From: Benincasa hispida
Lineage: Eukaryota > Streptophyta > Magnoliopsida > Cucurbitales > Cucurbitaceae
Length of the DNA: 64,000 nucleotides
Direction: 5' to 3'
Assembly: GCF_009727055.1 (NCBI RefSeq)
Contig: NC_052354.1
Coordinates: forward strand, 44,683,777-44,747,776
Shown: positions 35,501-47,885 of the stretch, in pieces
Layout of the letters: each line of letters opens with the position of its first letter
How positions within the stretch are numbered: the first letter of the stretch is position 1
Notes under the pieces: generated by a model
What the model saw: only the letters and a program-made list of their open reading frames with translations
Database searches by the model: none
What the model was told of the DNA's origin: nothing
Made by a program: the position numbers and the translations under genes

Positions 35501-37424
35501 TCATGAGGTCATATTTATAATGCAAATTGCTATTATATATACATAATTAAATATAAGAATGGCCTTTTAAAAAAGGAAATTGAATGCATATAGCAAGTGC
35601 TTTATAAAATATGTAATCCAATGGGGAAATATATGATTAGGGATTTGAAAATGGTTTAATGGTGAGATCATGAAATGTTGAGGCAAGAGGCACGTAGCAT
35701 TAGAGGTGGCAAAATTCTTTGTGGGTCGGGTCCCTGTGGGGTCTGCCTCTTTCGGGACGGAAAATCCTCTATTTGATGTAGGTAAGATCAAATTGGGAAC
35801 GGGGCTGGGATGAGGAGGTATCCTCGACCCATTCCCAACCTAGACCCGATCTTGATTAGATTTTAGTTTGGGCTCCTAGAATATGGCGCCCTTGGAGCTT
35901 TCTAGTCGCTCATTCAATAACGAAAAATTTGATTTATCTAATGAGTATAATGTATTTTATATATATTATGCATTTTAACTTTTATATTTAGCCTATTTTC
36001 ATTTAGCTCAACCTAAATTTAATTAAAGTGTCCAAGGTGAGAATTTTAGGATTTTTTTTTTAAAAAAATTCATAGAATGAAAGGGGAAACGGGGAAACGA
36101 GTCCCCACAAGGACTTATTCCCTGCCCTTGTCCTCGTGTAAATTCTCCATTGAGGATGGAGAACTCGCTTCAGTCCCATTGCCAACTCTACAAAGTACCA
36201 TAAAATATGCCCAAATGTTGTTTGGAAATTATTATATAAGTAAGGTTGCCACTCATTCATACCACATTCCTTTGGATCTTTTGGATGCTTAATTGGAAGT
36301 CAATCAAAGATTAACTTTTTAGAATTTTTTTTTTTTTTTAAAAAAACATTATATCACACTATGTTGAACTACTTGAGTTTAATAAGTTAACCTATTAACA
36401 ATAAATAATAATATTTTTATAGGTTAAATTGTCATTCTGATTCTTATAGTTCAAGTTCTATTTCATTTTAGCTTTTATATTTTCCGTTGTCTAATTTTAG
36501 TCATTATATTTTAAACAAATCTTATATTTAATTTATGTATTTTCAATAAATATTAAATTTCATTATTTAAAATTAATTGTTATCAAAATTGGTTGGATGC
36601 TAATAATAACTTTTATCCAAGAAAAGATAGTTGAATGCATAAGGGAAGTACACACATTTGTGAAACCTTAGTTCAAATGCAAATGGAAGCTTTGGGAATA
36701 TATTTTCACAATTTATAAAGAAAATATTTGATATAGAATTTGAATTCTGTTTTATGTTTTCAAATTCATTGAGTTAACCAAAAATATATTTTACAGACAA
36801 CCCGAAGTCTGTTTCTAAGAATTGTTTTCGGGTTCAAGGATCAAAACAATGCAAATTATGAAAACAATATTTTTATGTTTTCGTTGTATCTAGATTTTGA
36901 ATTTACCATTTTAAAATGCAAAATTATATTAAATAAATATAAAAATATTTATAAATATAATATGACATGTTATATACTCAATTCATTTTTAAAAGAATAC
37001 AATGTGTATTATCTAATGTATTATAAATTATATAATATTACAAAATAATAATTATATAAGTTTTTTAACATAAATTCATAGTTTATTATCAACTAAATAT
37101 TAGTGGTTAACTACAACTAGTTTTATGATTTATAAATATATAATATCAAACACATTTTATTTTTGAAAGTTAAGTCTATAGATACTATTTCCATTTTCAA
37201 ATTTCTTATTTGTTATCTACTTTTTAGCAATGATTGAAAAAACCAAGCCAAAAATTGAAATTAAAAAATAGCTTTTAAAAACTTGTATTTATTTTTAGAG
37301 TTTGGCTAAGAATTGAACCATTGTACTTAGGTTCTTGCAGGTTTGACAAAATAAGTTTAAAAAATTAGGTCAATTGTGCATACTTATTACTTTTGCAAAA
37401 ATAGCAAAAAGCAAGCTCAACCCA

Positions 37425-37560
37425 CGTGATACACTTTTGATATACACTTGATACACTACTAGTATACGCTTGATATACTTGATACATTGCTAATACACAC
37501 TTGAACTATTGATAGACAATTGATCCACTTGATATAGTATTGATACACGATTGAAAATGA
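37425..37560 (+). repeat. TGATACACTT-type short tandem array
   Basis: About ten degenerate units such as tgatacactt, tgatatacact, tgatacattgc and tgatacacgat in tandem. Confidence 0.75.
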
Positions 37561-38555
37561 CTAGTTAATTAAATGTTTAAAAAAATTCACAAAAATGATT
37601 TTTTTAAAAACATTTTCTCTAGTTATTCCAAACATGTCCAAGTTGTCAAAATGAGTATATTAAATTAAGTGTTAGTGAGCTCTAAGTTGAATCTTCTCAA
37701 CCTATTGTGCATTTATACTTAAAAATGAAAGAAACAACATTATTTAAAAAGGAAAAAATACAAAACGGATAAAAGGGATAAAAAATGTAGTAAATATAAA
37801 AATTAAAGTGAGTAATAATTTATATTGCTGCAAACAAAAAATTCAAAAAGTATACAAATCAATAGAAAAAATACAAAACTGATATACTTCAAATGTGATA
37901 TATTAGTTGATTATTATACCGAAAAAGTGGATCTGTTAAAAGGACAAAATTGAAATATGAAATTAACAAAAAATTAAATTTAAGAATATTTCTATATCTA
38001 CAATTTTTCATATGTTAAAAGCACACCTCTAAATATATATTTTGGATTTACCACGATAGTAAATTCGCAAGTTTAAACTTATTCTCTCCAAAATTTGGGA
38101 AATAGACATTTTCTTTTTTGTTGAAAGGAAAAGTATCTTAAAATCAATCATTATTTCCATTACAAGAATCCATTTTTCAATTTTTTATATTTGAAAATGT
38201 AAACAATTTGGATGAGAGATTCTTTGTTATCCATGTGAAAAAGAAAATGATCAAATTCATATGTAAAGTTTTGTTAGACACCAAACTAAACATAAAAACT
38301 TGTAAGTTGTAAACTTAAATAGGTAAGAAGCAACTTGCAACACAACACATAATCGAATAAATATACTTTTGATTTCCTCTTCCATCTTACCTCAAGAAAG
38401 GCAAAGAAAAAAAAAACGTATCGATCAATACTATAACCACACTCGATTTTCTAAACGTCATCTCAAACAAAACCATTAAAAAAATACCAATTTATATAGA
38501 AATTTACACTATAATTAAGCTATCAATGCAACAACTTTGGCAATTATTGTTGTTG

Positions 38556-40608
38556 TTATATATGCTTGAAGATGAGGCCACCATGAGCAGCAAAAAAAGG
38601 GGCAAAAACCAAAGACTCAACAGCCATAAGTTTGATGAGAATATTGAGTGATGGACCAGAAGTGTCTTTGAGAGGATCCCCAACTGTGTCACCTATCACA
38701 GCTGCCTTGTGAGCATCTGACCCTTTAGGACCAAGTGCTTTAGCATGTTCACTTCCTCCAGCCTGCATTTTTATTCATCGAAAACGTTATCGTTGTATTA
38801 AATTAATCTTAAAAAAAGATGAATTTGAAAGTGATTTTAAATAAAACGCATAGTGATAAAGTAGTATAACTGATTACCGCTAGATTTTTTAGATTAAAGT
38901 TGGTTCAATTTTAATCTATGCTCTTTCGATAAATAAAAGACTTAGAAAAAGTTGTTGTTGATCAGTATTTTTAAATTTTTCTATATATTTAAAAAATATA
39001 TTCACATATCGTATTTTCTTTGGTGGATTAAATTTATGACTTATTGAAGTTATACTAACTAAAATTAGACAATCGAAAGTATATGAAATAAAATTGACAA
39101 ATATCAAAATATAAGGATCAAAATGATATTTTAACTGATTTTTTGTTTTGTTATGGAAAGTTTGTAATGTAGTCTAAATGAATGGAAGAGTTTGATATTT
39201 AAATTCTAAAAACTTCTCTATGGTTGTTTAGCTGCATATTCATCACATTTATTTATCTCTTTTTCCTTTTTTTTTTTTTAATTTATTAACTCCAAAATTC
39301 CTCAATTTAATATTTTTTTAGTTTTTGTTAAAAAGAATAAGTCAAACAAATCTCGTGTGGATTATTATATTTGACTATGACCGTGATTAGATGCACCTAT
39401 CTCTATGCTACTCCATTTATTATAAAAAAAAAAAAAAAAAAAAAACTTAACAATCCAATTTTTAAAAGAAAATACAAAATTAATTTTTACGTGATAAATT
39501 TTAATTGAAAACTTGTTGCCACACAAAGATAGGTGCATCCTAACTAATACCAAAATATTGCTCTATATTTGATCCTATTCGCTACTAGCCTACTAGAATA
39601 ATGTAAAATTGTTTTTGAGTAGTATATTGTTATTTGTTGGATTCTACGCCCGTCAACCGCTGTTCTAAAAAATAGTATTTTGAACAAAAAGAAAGAAAAA
39701 AAAAAAGACAAAATTGTATCAAAATATATTCTCGAAAACATGTGATAGCCATTTTGTTTTTTGTTTCTAGTTTTTGAAAATTATTTAAGATTATAAACAT
39801 CACTTCCATCTTTTGTTTTTTCCCTTAATCTAGATCAAAATTTGAAAACTAAAGAAAGTAATATTTTTTTTTCTTTTCTTTTTTATAGGAAACAATTTCA
39901 TTCATTGAATAAAATATTCAAAGATATCTAAAGGTACAACAAGGACAGGATTTTCCAATAAAAAAAAAAAGGAAAGGAAAAAAGATACAACAAGGGCCTT
40001 TTTACTAAAGAAACTAGTTTTCGTTTTTAAAATTTGGCTAAAAATTCAAATGTTTACCTACGAAATATGAAAATCATGATTAAGATCTTATGAGAAAACA
40101 AACACAACTTTCAAAAACCAAAAACCAATGTTCAAAACTCAGCCTAAATATTTCCTTAAAAAAAGTGAAGAAATTCGGAAAAAAAACTTTTATTGAATTT
40201 GAAAACTTTCAAAAACATTTCTAGATAGATAGTTAATAACCACAAATATTTTGGAACATGAATTGAAATTAGTTTTTGGAATAACTTTCCAAGCGCATGA
40301 AATTCTCTTTTGTAATATTAAAAAAAACCCTTTTCAAGCATTTGAAAAGTCATTCAAAACCTTAAAAAAAAAAAAAAAACGCTCCCAAACACATTAAAAA
40401 TAATCATATTGACAAAAGATTTAGAAAAATAATGTTAAAAGGGGTGAAAGGAATCTAACCTCTATGTACTTTTTTGCATTATCCCAAGCCCCTCAGTGTT
40501 TGAAGCAGAGATAGCAACCTAAGAAGAAAAGAGAACTTGAGCCATTCAACAATGGTATTAAAGCTGATTACTAACAAAGGTTGTTTTTCAAGCAAGGTTA
40601 AAGCATGC

Positions 40609-40657
<49 letters not shown>

Positions 40658-43600
40658 AAGGAATATCAAAATGTTACTACTATAATCATATATGGAACTA
40701 ACTTTCTATAATTCAAGGTCGTGTATGTCGATCTTATTTAAAGTTTAGGGTCGGGAAATGAAGCACAATATAAACGATAGATACGTCTACTTTATTGTAT
40801 AAAAATGTTCAAAATGAAGTCGAAGAATCTAAACTCTGTAAATCAAATGGAAGATAAAAAAGGAAATGGAGAGTTGAGGGGAAGATTTGAGAATTGAGGA
40901 CACAACAAAGTATATCAATGATGGATGTTTTCACTTCCTATTGCTTCTTTTCTATTTTAAGTAGAAACATGATTGATAATTAATTCTTGTCAATGTGTTG
41001 TCTATTTTTTCTTTTTTGGTAATAGAAAATAAGATTGAATTACAAAATTAATGTTTAATTTTTTAGAGTTTTGTCTAGCAGAACTCTAAATTTTTGAAAA
41101 TATCTAAAAAGTCTCTAAACTGTCAATTTTGTATTTTTTTTTAGTTCAAAGACCTATAAGATAACTTTGAAAATTCAAGGGCTACGGTTGTAAATTTTGT
41201 AGGTAACAATTATTTCTTGTTTATTGATCTCTAAAAAGCCAAATATTGGAAGAAAAAAAGAGTAAATAAATAAAGAAGAGAAATTTACTTTAAAACATAC
41301 TTTTTGAAATAGGACTCATGTTCAAGTATCCTATTTAATCACATAGTAAAAAAAATAATTTTTGAAGGAAAAAAGTTTGTCATGTGGCAAATATTGATTG
41401 GATAACTAGGTGGGTTGCACCAAAATATTTTTCTTTTTGAAAAAATAAAACCTAAGAATTATTACATCATCTTGAGTCTATCAGCCTACATCATGCAATT
41501 TTATAAATATATAAACTATAAAGAAAACGCTTCTAGTAATTTTTTTAAGAAATAGAAACAGCAATAAAGAAACAGAAACAGGATTCAAAATGAAAAAAAA
41601 AAAAGTTGTTTCCATGAAATATATAAAAAATAATTCCTAGTTCTCTAAATAGAAAAGCATCATCAGTACACTATATATATGCCTATTCAGTAACAATAAT
41701 AACTTGTAAAAAGGCTACACAAAATCATTATGAAATTTCTCAAAAAAGTTTTTCTTAACTGAATAATTTGTTATGAATGCAAGGAAAATGATAATATACC
41801 TGCACTCCAGAAACAAGGGAACCAGCCAGAAGGCCTGCAAGAGTTTCAACTCCAAAGAATGTTCCAGCAATGAGTGGTGTTACCAAAACAAGAGCACCAG
41901 GTGGGATCATCTCTTTAAGCGAAGCATCCGTCGATATCTTCACACAATTTGCATAGTCCGGCTTCGTCCTGCCTTCCATCAGCCCCGGGATAGAGTTGAA
42001 TTGTCGCCGAACTTCCTCGACCATCTTCAGTGCTGCACTGCCAACACTCTTCATTGTCATGGCTGAAAACCAGTATGGAAGCATTGCACCTACTATCAAT
42101 CCAATGAAAACTTTCGGGTTCATAACGTTGACTGTTTCGATGCCTGCTCGGCTCACAAAGGCGCCAAACAAGGCGAGGGAAACAAGAGCAGCTGATCCAA
42201 TGGCAAAGCCCTGCCCCATTATAAGAAACAGTAAGAAGTTTTGAAGCAAAATTGATGTTATGAAACCGACAAATAAGGATAAGTAGAAAACATAAAGAGT
42301 AGAGAATCGATACAGAGGTTTACGTGGCTCACTAATAGTGCGTTAGTTACGTCCACGAGTAGAGGGAGAGAGCAGTTTATTATTAGAGAGAATAATTCAG
42401 ATTACAAATCAAGATGCGTTTCTAGGGTTAGAGAGTTTATATAGCACTCTACTCTAAACTCTAGGAAAGGCATTCCAATATTTGATGTAGCCTAACTCTT
42501 AGAATGTCAAGAGAATAGGAAACATGATTGATTGATTGTAGAAGAATTGGCACCTTTCCTATGGCTGCGGTCGTGTTTCCTGCAGCATCTAAAGCGTCGG
42601 TTCTTTCGCGTATCTCGTGGCTCATTCCAGCCATTTCAGCTATTCCACCTGCATTGTCACTTATTGGACCATAAGCATCAATGGCTAGACCAGTGGCAAT
42701 GGTGCTAAGCATTCCCAAAGCAGCCATTGCAATACCATACATGGCTCCCAAGCGGAAGCTCACGTAAATGGATAAAGCAATCGAAAATATCGGAATGATG
42801 ACTGATTTGTATCCAAGAGCTAATCCAAATATTACATTTGTTGCGGCACCGGTTCTGCAAGAATCAGCCACATCCTGCACTGGACTGGAAAAATGATCTC
42901 ATCCTAAGTATCAAATTTCTCAGGCAATAGGCACACTCATATCAGATTTCATATCAGTGCCTCTTTATAAGCTTGCAAAACTTCCAGCTTAAAGAATATA
43001 TTGCTAATCTACTACCGTGGCTAAAAGTTTACACAGTCAGGTAGAAAGTATTCAATCTTTTAAATATATTTTTAACAGTACTCTCTCCTACTTGTTAGCT
43101 CGAAAATTATTCTGAGATTTAACAAATGACAATTAATATTAACAAGAGAGAAAATGACCAATGGAAGTGATGTTTAGTGGAAGATATTGATAAACTACCA
43201 CTATACCTACAAGTTTATGTTGTTAGGTAAGATAGTATTTGTTTTTTAAAATATATTTAAACACTCCCTCTTACTTGTTAGCTCGAAAATTACACTGAGA
43301 TTCAACAAATGATAATCAATGTGGACTAGAGAAGAAATGACATTACGGGGGTGTTTAGCCCACCGACTTCAAAAGTCGGATGTTAAGTAACTCAACTTCA
43401 CCAACTTCAATAGTGTTGCACATTTTTTGATGAACTCTATCATCCACTCTTTCTCTCTTTTGCACATTTATCGAGGAACTCCATCTTCACAACTTTACGC
43501 CCTAAACACAGACTTTCGAACTTCAACATATTAATTCTAGACTTCATAATTCAACTCAACGCCCTAAACATGAAGTTTTAATACCATGTTAGACTATTAA

Positions 43601-45895
43601 TAAATCCAAAGGCATGAGTTGACAGGTAAGAGTATGTTTGATTTTTTATATGAATCAAGAACTGATATTTCACCTGTAAGCATTGCTAGTGTAATACTCA
43701 GTTGTATATCCAATAACAAGTCCTGCCCACAATCCTGTCACAACACAGAAGAAAATGTGCCTGCATTTGGATGTAATTTTAGTCAGCATAAAAACTGATG
43801 TTTATGGAGGGAAGAAAGATTCTTGTAATTGACAAAGTCATACCAGTTCTTCACGACCTTGTCGATGCCGAAATCGTAAAGAGTGAATTTTGATGGCAAA
43901 GCAACGAAGCTGACTAAAGCTAGCCCTACTGTCATCAGCACGGTGGAGATAAGAAGTTGTCGCTTTAACGACGGTTCAATTTCGCTCACTTTCTTAATCT
44001 CAATGAGATCAGTTGCAAAAAGTGTAGTTATTAAGCAAATCACAATTCCCATTGAGCTTACAAGTAGAGGGTAGGACATGGCTGCATAGTTATGTGTAGA
44101 GCCGAAGGACGATATCGATGCCACGAAAAGTGCAGCACAGGTTGATTCTGCATAAGATCCAAATAAATCAGATCCCATTCCCGCAATATCTCCTACATTG
44201 TCACCCACATTGTCAGCTATGACCTGAAAAATAAACAATACATCATCAGTCCGAATGGCTTAAGATTCCCACACAGAAAACCATTCGAAAACACTTGAAT
44301 AATCACAAAAGGCTCAGTGGTTCTTGAACTCTCTATAGTTTCTTAAGAAGTAGAGTTCTATAACAGGAAGAATATATAGAAATTACAGCAGGATTTCGTG
44401 GATCGTCTTCAGGGATATTCTTTTCAATTTTCCCTACAAGATCAGCTCCAACATCAGCTGCTTTCGTATATATGCCGCCTCCAACTCTTCCAAATAATGC
44501 CATTGAAGAACCTCCAAGTCCGTAACCCGTGATAGATTCGTACAGTCCTTCCCAGTCGTCTCCATAATACAGCTTAAACAAATTGATGGAGGCATATAAT
44601 ACAAGAAGGCCATTGGCAGCTAGAAGGAATCCCATCACAGCACCGGAGCGGAAAGCAATAACGAATGCTCTTCCAATGCCTTTCCGTGCTTCTAGACTCG
44701 TTCGTGCATTCGCATAAGTTGCAATCTTCATTCCAAGGAAACCAGATAGAACTGAAGTGAGAGCACCTAGCAAGAAGGCAATTGTGCTAAAAATGGCATT
44801 GGCTAGAGCTGGTTTACACATTTGTCCCTTGTTGTAAGTGCAAGGTTCACTTTTGGTGCTGAATCTCTTAACAGAACCAAGGAACAGGAAAATGATGGCT
44901 CCAAATGCTCCCATGAAGACAACAAGGTATTTATACTGGGTGAATAAAAATGAGGTTGCTCCTGAAAGCAGAAGGAAAACAATTCAATCCAATATACTAC
45001 TATACACTACAACAATCTTCTATCCAATCTTTTTGGAGCATACCATACATTGCATCGAATAAAAAATCCTATTTTTGAAAATAAGCTCAAAAACATATTA
45101 TGACATAGGATTCAAATCCAAGAGGACTTTACAATGTCATGTTAGGAGTGCAAACAAAGTACTATACTAGCTAAGAAGGCAGAGATCTTAAAGAGTGCAA
45201 AGAAAATTCCACACTGGTTAAGAAGGGAAAAGATCGGAAATATAAATGAAACAATTGTCTTCATTGGTATGAGACCTTTTAGGTGAAAGTAAAGGCAAAG
45301 CAGAAAATATCATATTAGTCTAGAGATATTGGGAGGGTCCGTTGTCCTTATCAACGTAAGAAAAAAGTATGTCGTTTCTACCTTGATTGTCATTTGATAA
45401 ATCTACACTTTTTCTGTGGGGTAGTTTTGCATTCATTCAAATCCTCTGTTTTGTGTTCTTGCATCTTGAAATGTTTGTTTGGAAGACAAAGGATATCCTA
45501 TCATAGGACAACTTTTATGATTTCATGACAGTTAATATCCAAACAAAGTATGACCTTCTCAAAATGAGATATGCATACAGCTTTTAAAAAGTTGAGAGAA
45601 TAGATCCTAATCAAGTGATTGTCATAATCTATTTTGGAAGAAAAGAAAGAAATTTTCAAGACTCACCAACAGAAATTGCCTTCTGGATTTCGGCACACTT
45701 TGCAACGACCTCGACATCATTAATACCTTCCTCTTGTCCTCCTTCAATCAAGTTGTTTTCTTGGCTTTCATCATCAGGGTAGCTAGAAACCTTAACTCTT
45801 GAAACCAAAAGCCATTGAAGAAGGGCAAATCCAATACCAAGCAAGGCAGCTGCAGGTATCAGTAACTGTGTTAGACCCTCACTCAAACCTCCCAT
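38556..45895 (-). CDS. Pyrophosphate-energised vacuolar H+ pump (type I H+-PPase), with a 1-bp frameshift in exon 7
   Basis: Eight coding exons: 45,667-45,895; 44,387-44,961; 43,844-44,223; 43,674-43,760; 42,554-42,884; 41,800-42,210; 40,460-40,518; 38,556-38,762. If exon 7 were one base longer the product would be 759 residues, close to the usual 760-770. The enzyme hydrolyses PPi and pumps protons into the vacuole across the tonoplast. Visible motifs: [11 protein letters not shown] (PPi site), [63 protein letters not shown] (Ala at the position typical of K+-dependent type I pumps) and [19 protein letters not shown]. The type II (Golgi) class is excluded by the N-terminus and these motifs. 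Exon 7 is 59 bases where 60 are expected: a base is missing near 40,494 in cccctcagtg, so translation as given would stop early. Splice sites are intact, which favours a sequencing error. Confidence 0.93.
39386..39548. mobile_element. Small MITE-like element in the H+-PPase last intron
   Basis: Left end gattagatgcacctatctct and right end agataggtgcatcctaactaa form an inverted repeat of about 20 bases around an A-rich core of about 120 bases. Confidence 0.6.
40610..40656 (+). repeat. 47-base A run
   Basis: An uninterrupted poly(A) of 47 bases in the H+-PPase intron just upstream (gene sense) of exon 7; read length here is likely to vary. Confidence 0.95.
42300..42535. mobile_element. Probable short transposon-derived insertion in an H+-PPase intron
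   Basis: ggtttacgtggctcactaat / ttacgtccacgagtagaggg resembles repeat text found widely in dicot introns and transcripts. I cannot name the family and see no clear ends. Confidence 0.35.
43010..43345. repeat. Diverged direct repeat in an H+-PPase intron, period about 175 bp
   Basis: cttgttagctcgaaaattat at about 43,091 recurs as cttgttagctcgaaaattac at about 43,273, with matching flanks (aaatatatttt.aaca, gagattaacaaatgac / gagattcaacaaatgat). Confidence 0.65.
43346..43580. mobile_element. hAT-like MITE relic in an H+-PPase intron
   Basis: Begins ggggtgtttagcccaccgact and ends near actcaacgccctaaacatga, whose reverse complement (tcatgtttagggcgttgagt) roughly mirrors the start. An internal gccctaaacacag repeats the end. 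No transposase. Confidence 0.45.
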
Positions 45896-47885
45896 TTTCA
45901 AAGATCAAAATGGTTTCTGAGGTTGGTTTCTTGGCCTATAAATCAAGAGCCAATCCAGGCTTTGATGTGCAGCACCAAAAAGTAGAATTTTCAAAATAGG
46001 AAAGCCCAAGTAATATAAGCTAAATTAGCTGGTTTGACCAGAATACTGTGGTTGACCTTTTGAGATTCATCAAAATGTTTTGTGTAAATAACTAGATGAA
46101 GAAATGGGAATTTCTGGTTGAACAAATCTCAATGAAACAGTAGAAGTACAGAAAGTGACAATTCAATTCTCTATTTACCATTGATCAAAATAGAAAGAGG
46201 TTAAAGATATCTTTTTATTGGCTTTTATGGAAAAGCCACCATTCTATAATTCTAAGAAATATTAAATAAAAATCTTTATTTTACATGGAAAGGCTTATGG
46301 TTTGACTAAATTTATATCATGGAAAAAGCAAGTTGCCTAAGTTACTTGTTGCACTAACCTTATTCTATTGACTCACAACACAAAGTTAGAATTTTTCAAG
46401 TTTGAGAAGCAAAAACTGAGGTTTGTTGGTTCCTTCATTGCAAAGTTCTCTCTTTGGTGGGTTTATTAGATTTGGATCTAAATCTTGAAAATATGGAGTT
46501 AGAAATTGGAAGAAATCTGAATGAAAATAAAGAATTATGGTTTCACAAGCATCTGTTTTGCTTAATTCAGAATAGATAACAATGAAAAAGATATCAGATG
46601 ACAGAAAAAGGAAAATAAAAATAAATAAAAAGTCAAACTTTGGTAACTTTCAAAACCAAATCATGTTGAATTTAAGAAATATTATTTAAGGACAAAAAGA
46701 ACGAAAAATAAATAAATAAATAAGCTGAAGGTTCAATTACTTCCTTCATCAACTTCCTTTCCTTAACATATAAGGTTTACCCAACTTATAATATATTGAA
46801 TAATTATGACTCTCTTAACCTAATTAAATCTTAGGATATCAAAGTGAACATAGCTCAACTATAATTGTCATGTACTTCTTCTTTTGTGGTAGGAGACTCG
46901 GATATTCAAATATCCATACCTACTTGTATTTAAAATTTAATAAATTTAAAGTTAAAAAATGTTTTTGGTCACTATGTTAATACTAAAGTAACAATCTAGT
47001 TCCTAAACTTTTATATCTACAATTTGATTTTTATACTTCTAAAATTTGTAAATATATAAATTTAAGAAGGATATATATATATATATATTTATATTTGAGT
47101 TCAACAAGTAAAAAGGTGTAAATTGATCTATCAACTTTTGAGATGGTAATTGATGTCTTCCCCGCTAAGATATACTCCAATTGACGATAATAAATTTTAT
47201 TGTTGATTGATCTCTCTAAGTCCTTGTGGTAGAGACTAAATCATGAGGATGACCCTGTATTTTCCTTTAAAAAATAATAAGAGAAGACAAAAACTCAACA
47301 TGTTTTCTCATTCTTCTATTTATATTTTATAGACGCGTAAGCATCATAACAAAATTGTTCGTCATATTTTTAACACAAAGTTGCACAAATGGAGGGAAGG
47401 GGAGTCAAATAACAATTGAGCCTCAACAGAAATCAACATGTTTAACCATATAATTTGGCTGCTTCGACTCTGTACATTAATTTTATCGATAAAACTGCGG
47501 CAGAAGATCCATTTCCAAAGGGCTTTGCACAAATTTATCAGCCTTAGACACGCATGATTCTTCTGTCATTTCCAGAATCCATTGCGAGCATCCCGTCCTC
47601 TCAAATTTTCAGGAAAAACCCAGATGGTTTGATCGGTTTACGACTGCTGATATTTTCGTAGACACTGTTGTGCTAACAAGAGCTCGTTCAATAGATGAGA
47701 AATTGCAGACAGGAAGCTGATGGTGTGAAAACTGCCTGCAGTCACACTTTACGAATTTGATTGAAGATTTGCTCCATTTTGCTTCAACGCCATTCTTCGA
47801 TACCGAAGCTCTTTGTATGGTAAGAGATATGTTTGGTTCTCACTTAATTGTGCCAATGATTTTCTTAAGGCATAGCTTTGAAGGA
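45896..47885. other. Upstream region of the H+-PPase gene and 3' flank of the pseudouridine synthase
   Basis: No coding region seen. It holds the H+-PPase 5' UTR/promoter (minus strand) and, near 47,400-47,885, the probable 3' UTR of the neighbour. Microsatellites: aaataaataaataaataa at about 46,706 and (AT)n at about 47,070-47,089. Confidence 0.6.

Larger units (their letters stand above)
31430..38555. other. Long AT-rich intergenic region with small repeats
   Basis: About 7.1 kb without a supportable gene. It contains a 125-bp tandem duplication (32,447-32,695), a longer diverged direct repeat (33,820-34,840), a foldback MITE (35,205-35,500) and a TGATACACTT array (37,425-37,560). Short ORFs have no recognisable motifs. 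Confidence 0.7.

Noticed and set aside
38556..45895. Calling the pyrophosphatase a pseudogene
   Set aside because: One missing base in a C run, with all splice sites and motifs intact, in an assembly with proven indel problems, is better explained as a sequence error until reads are checked.
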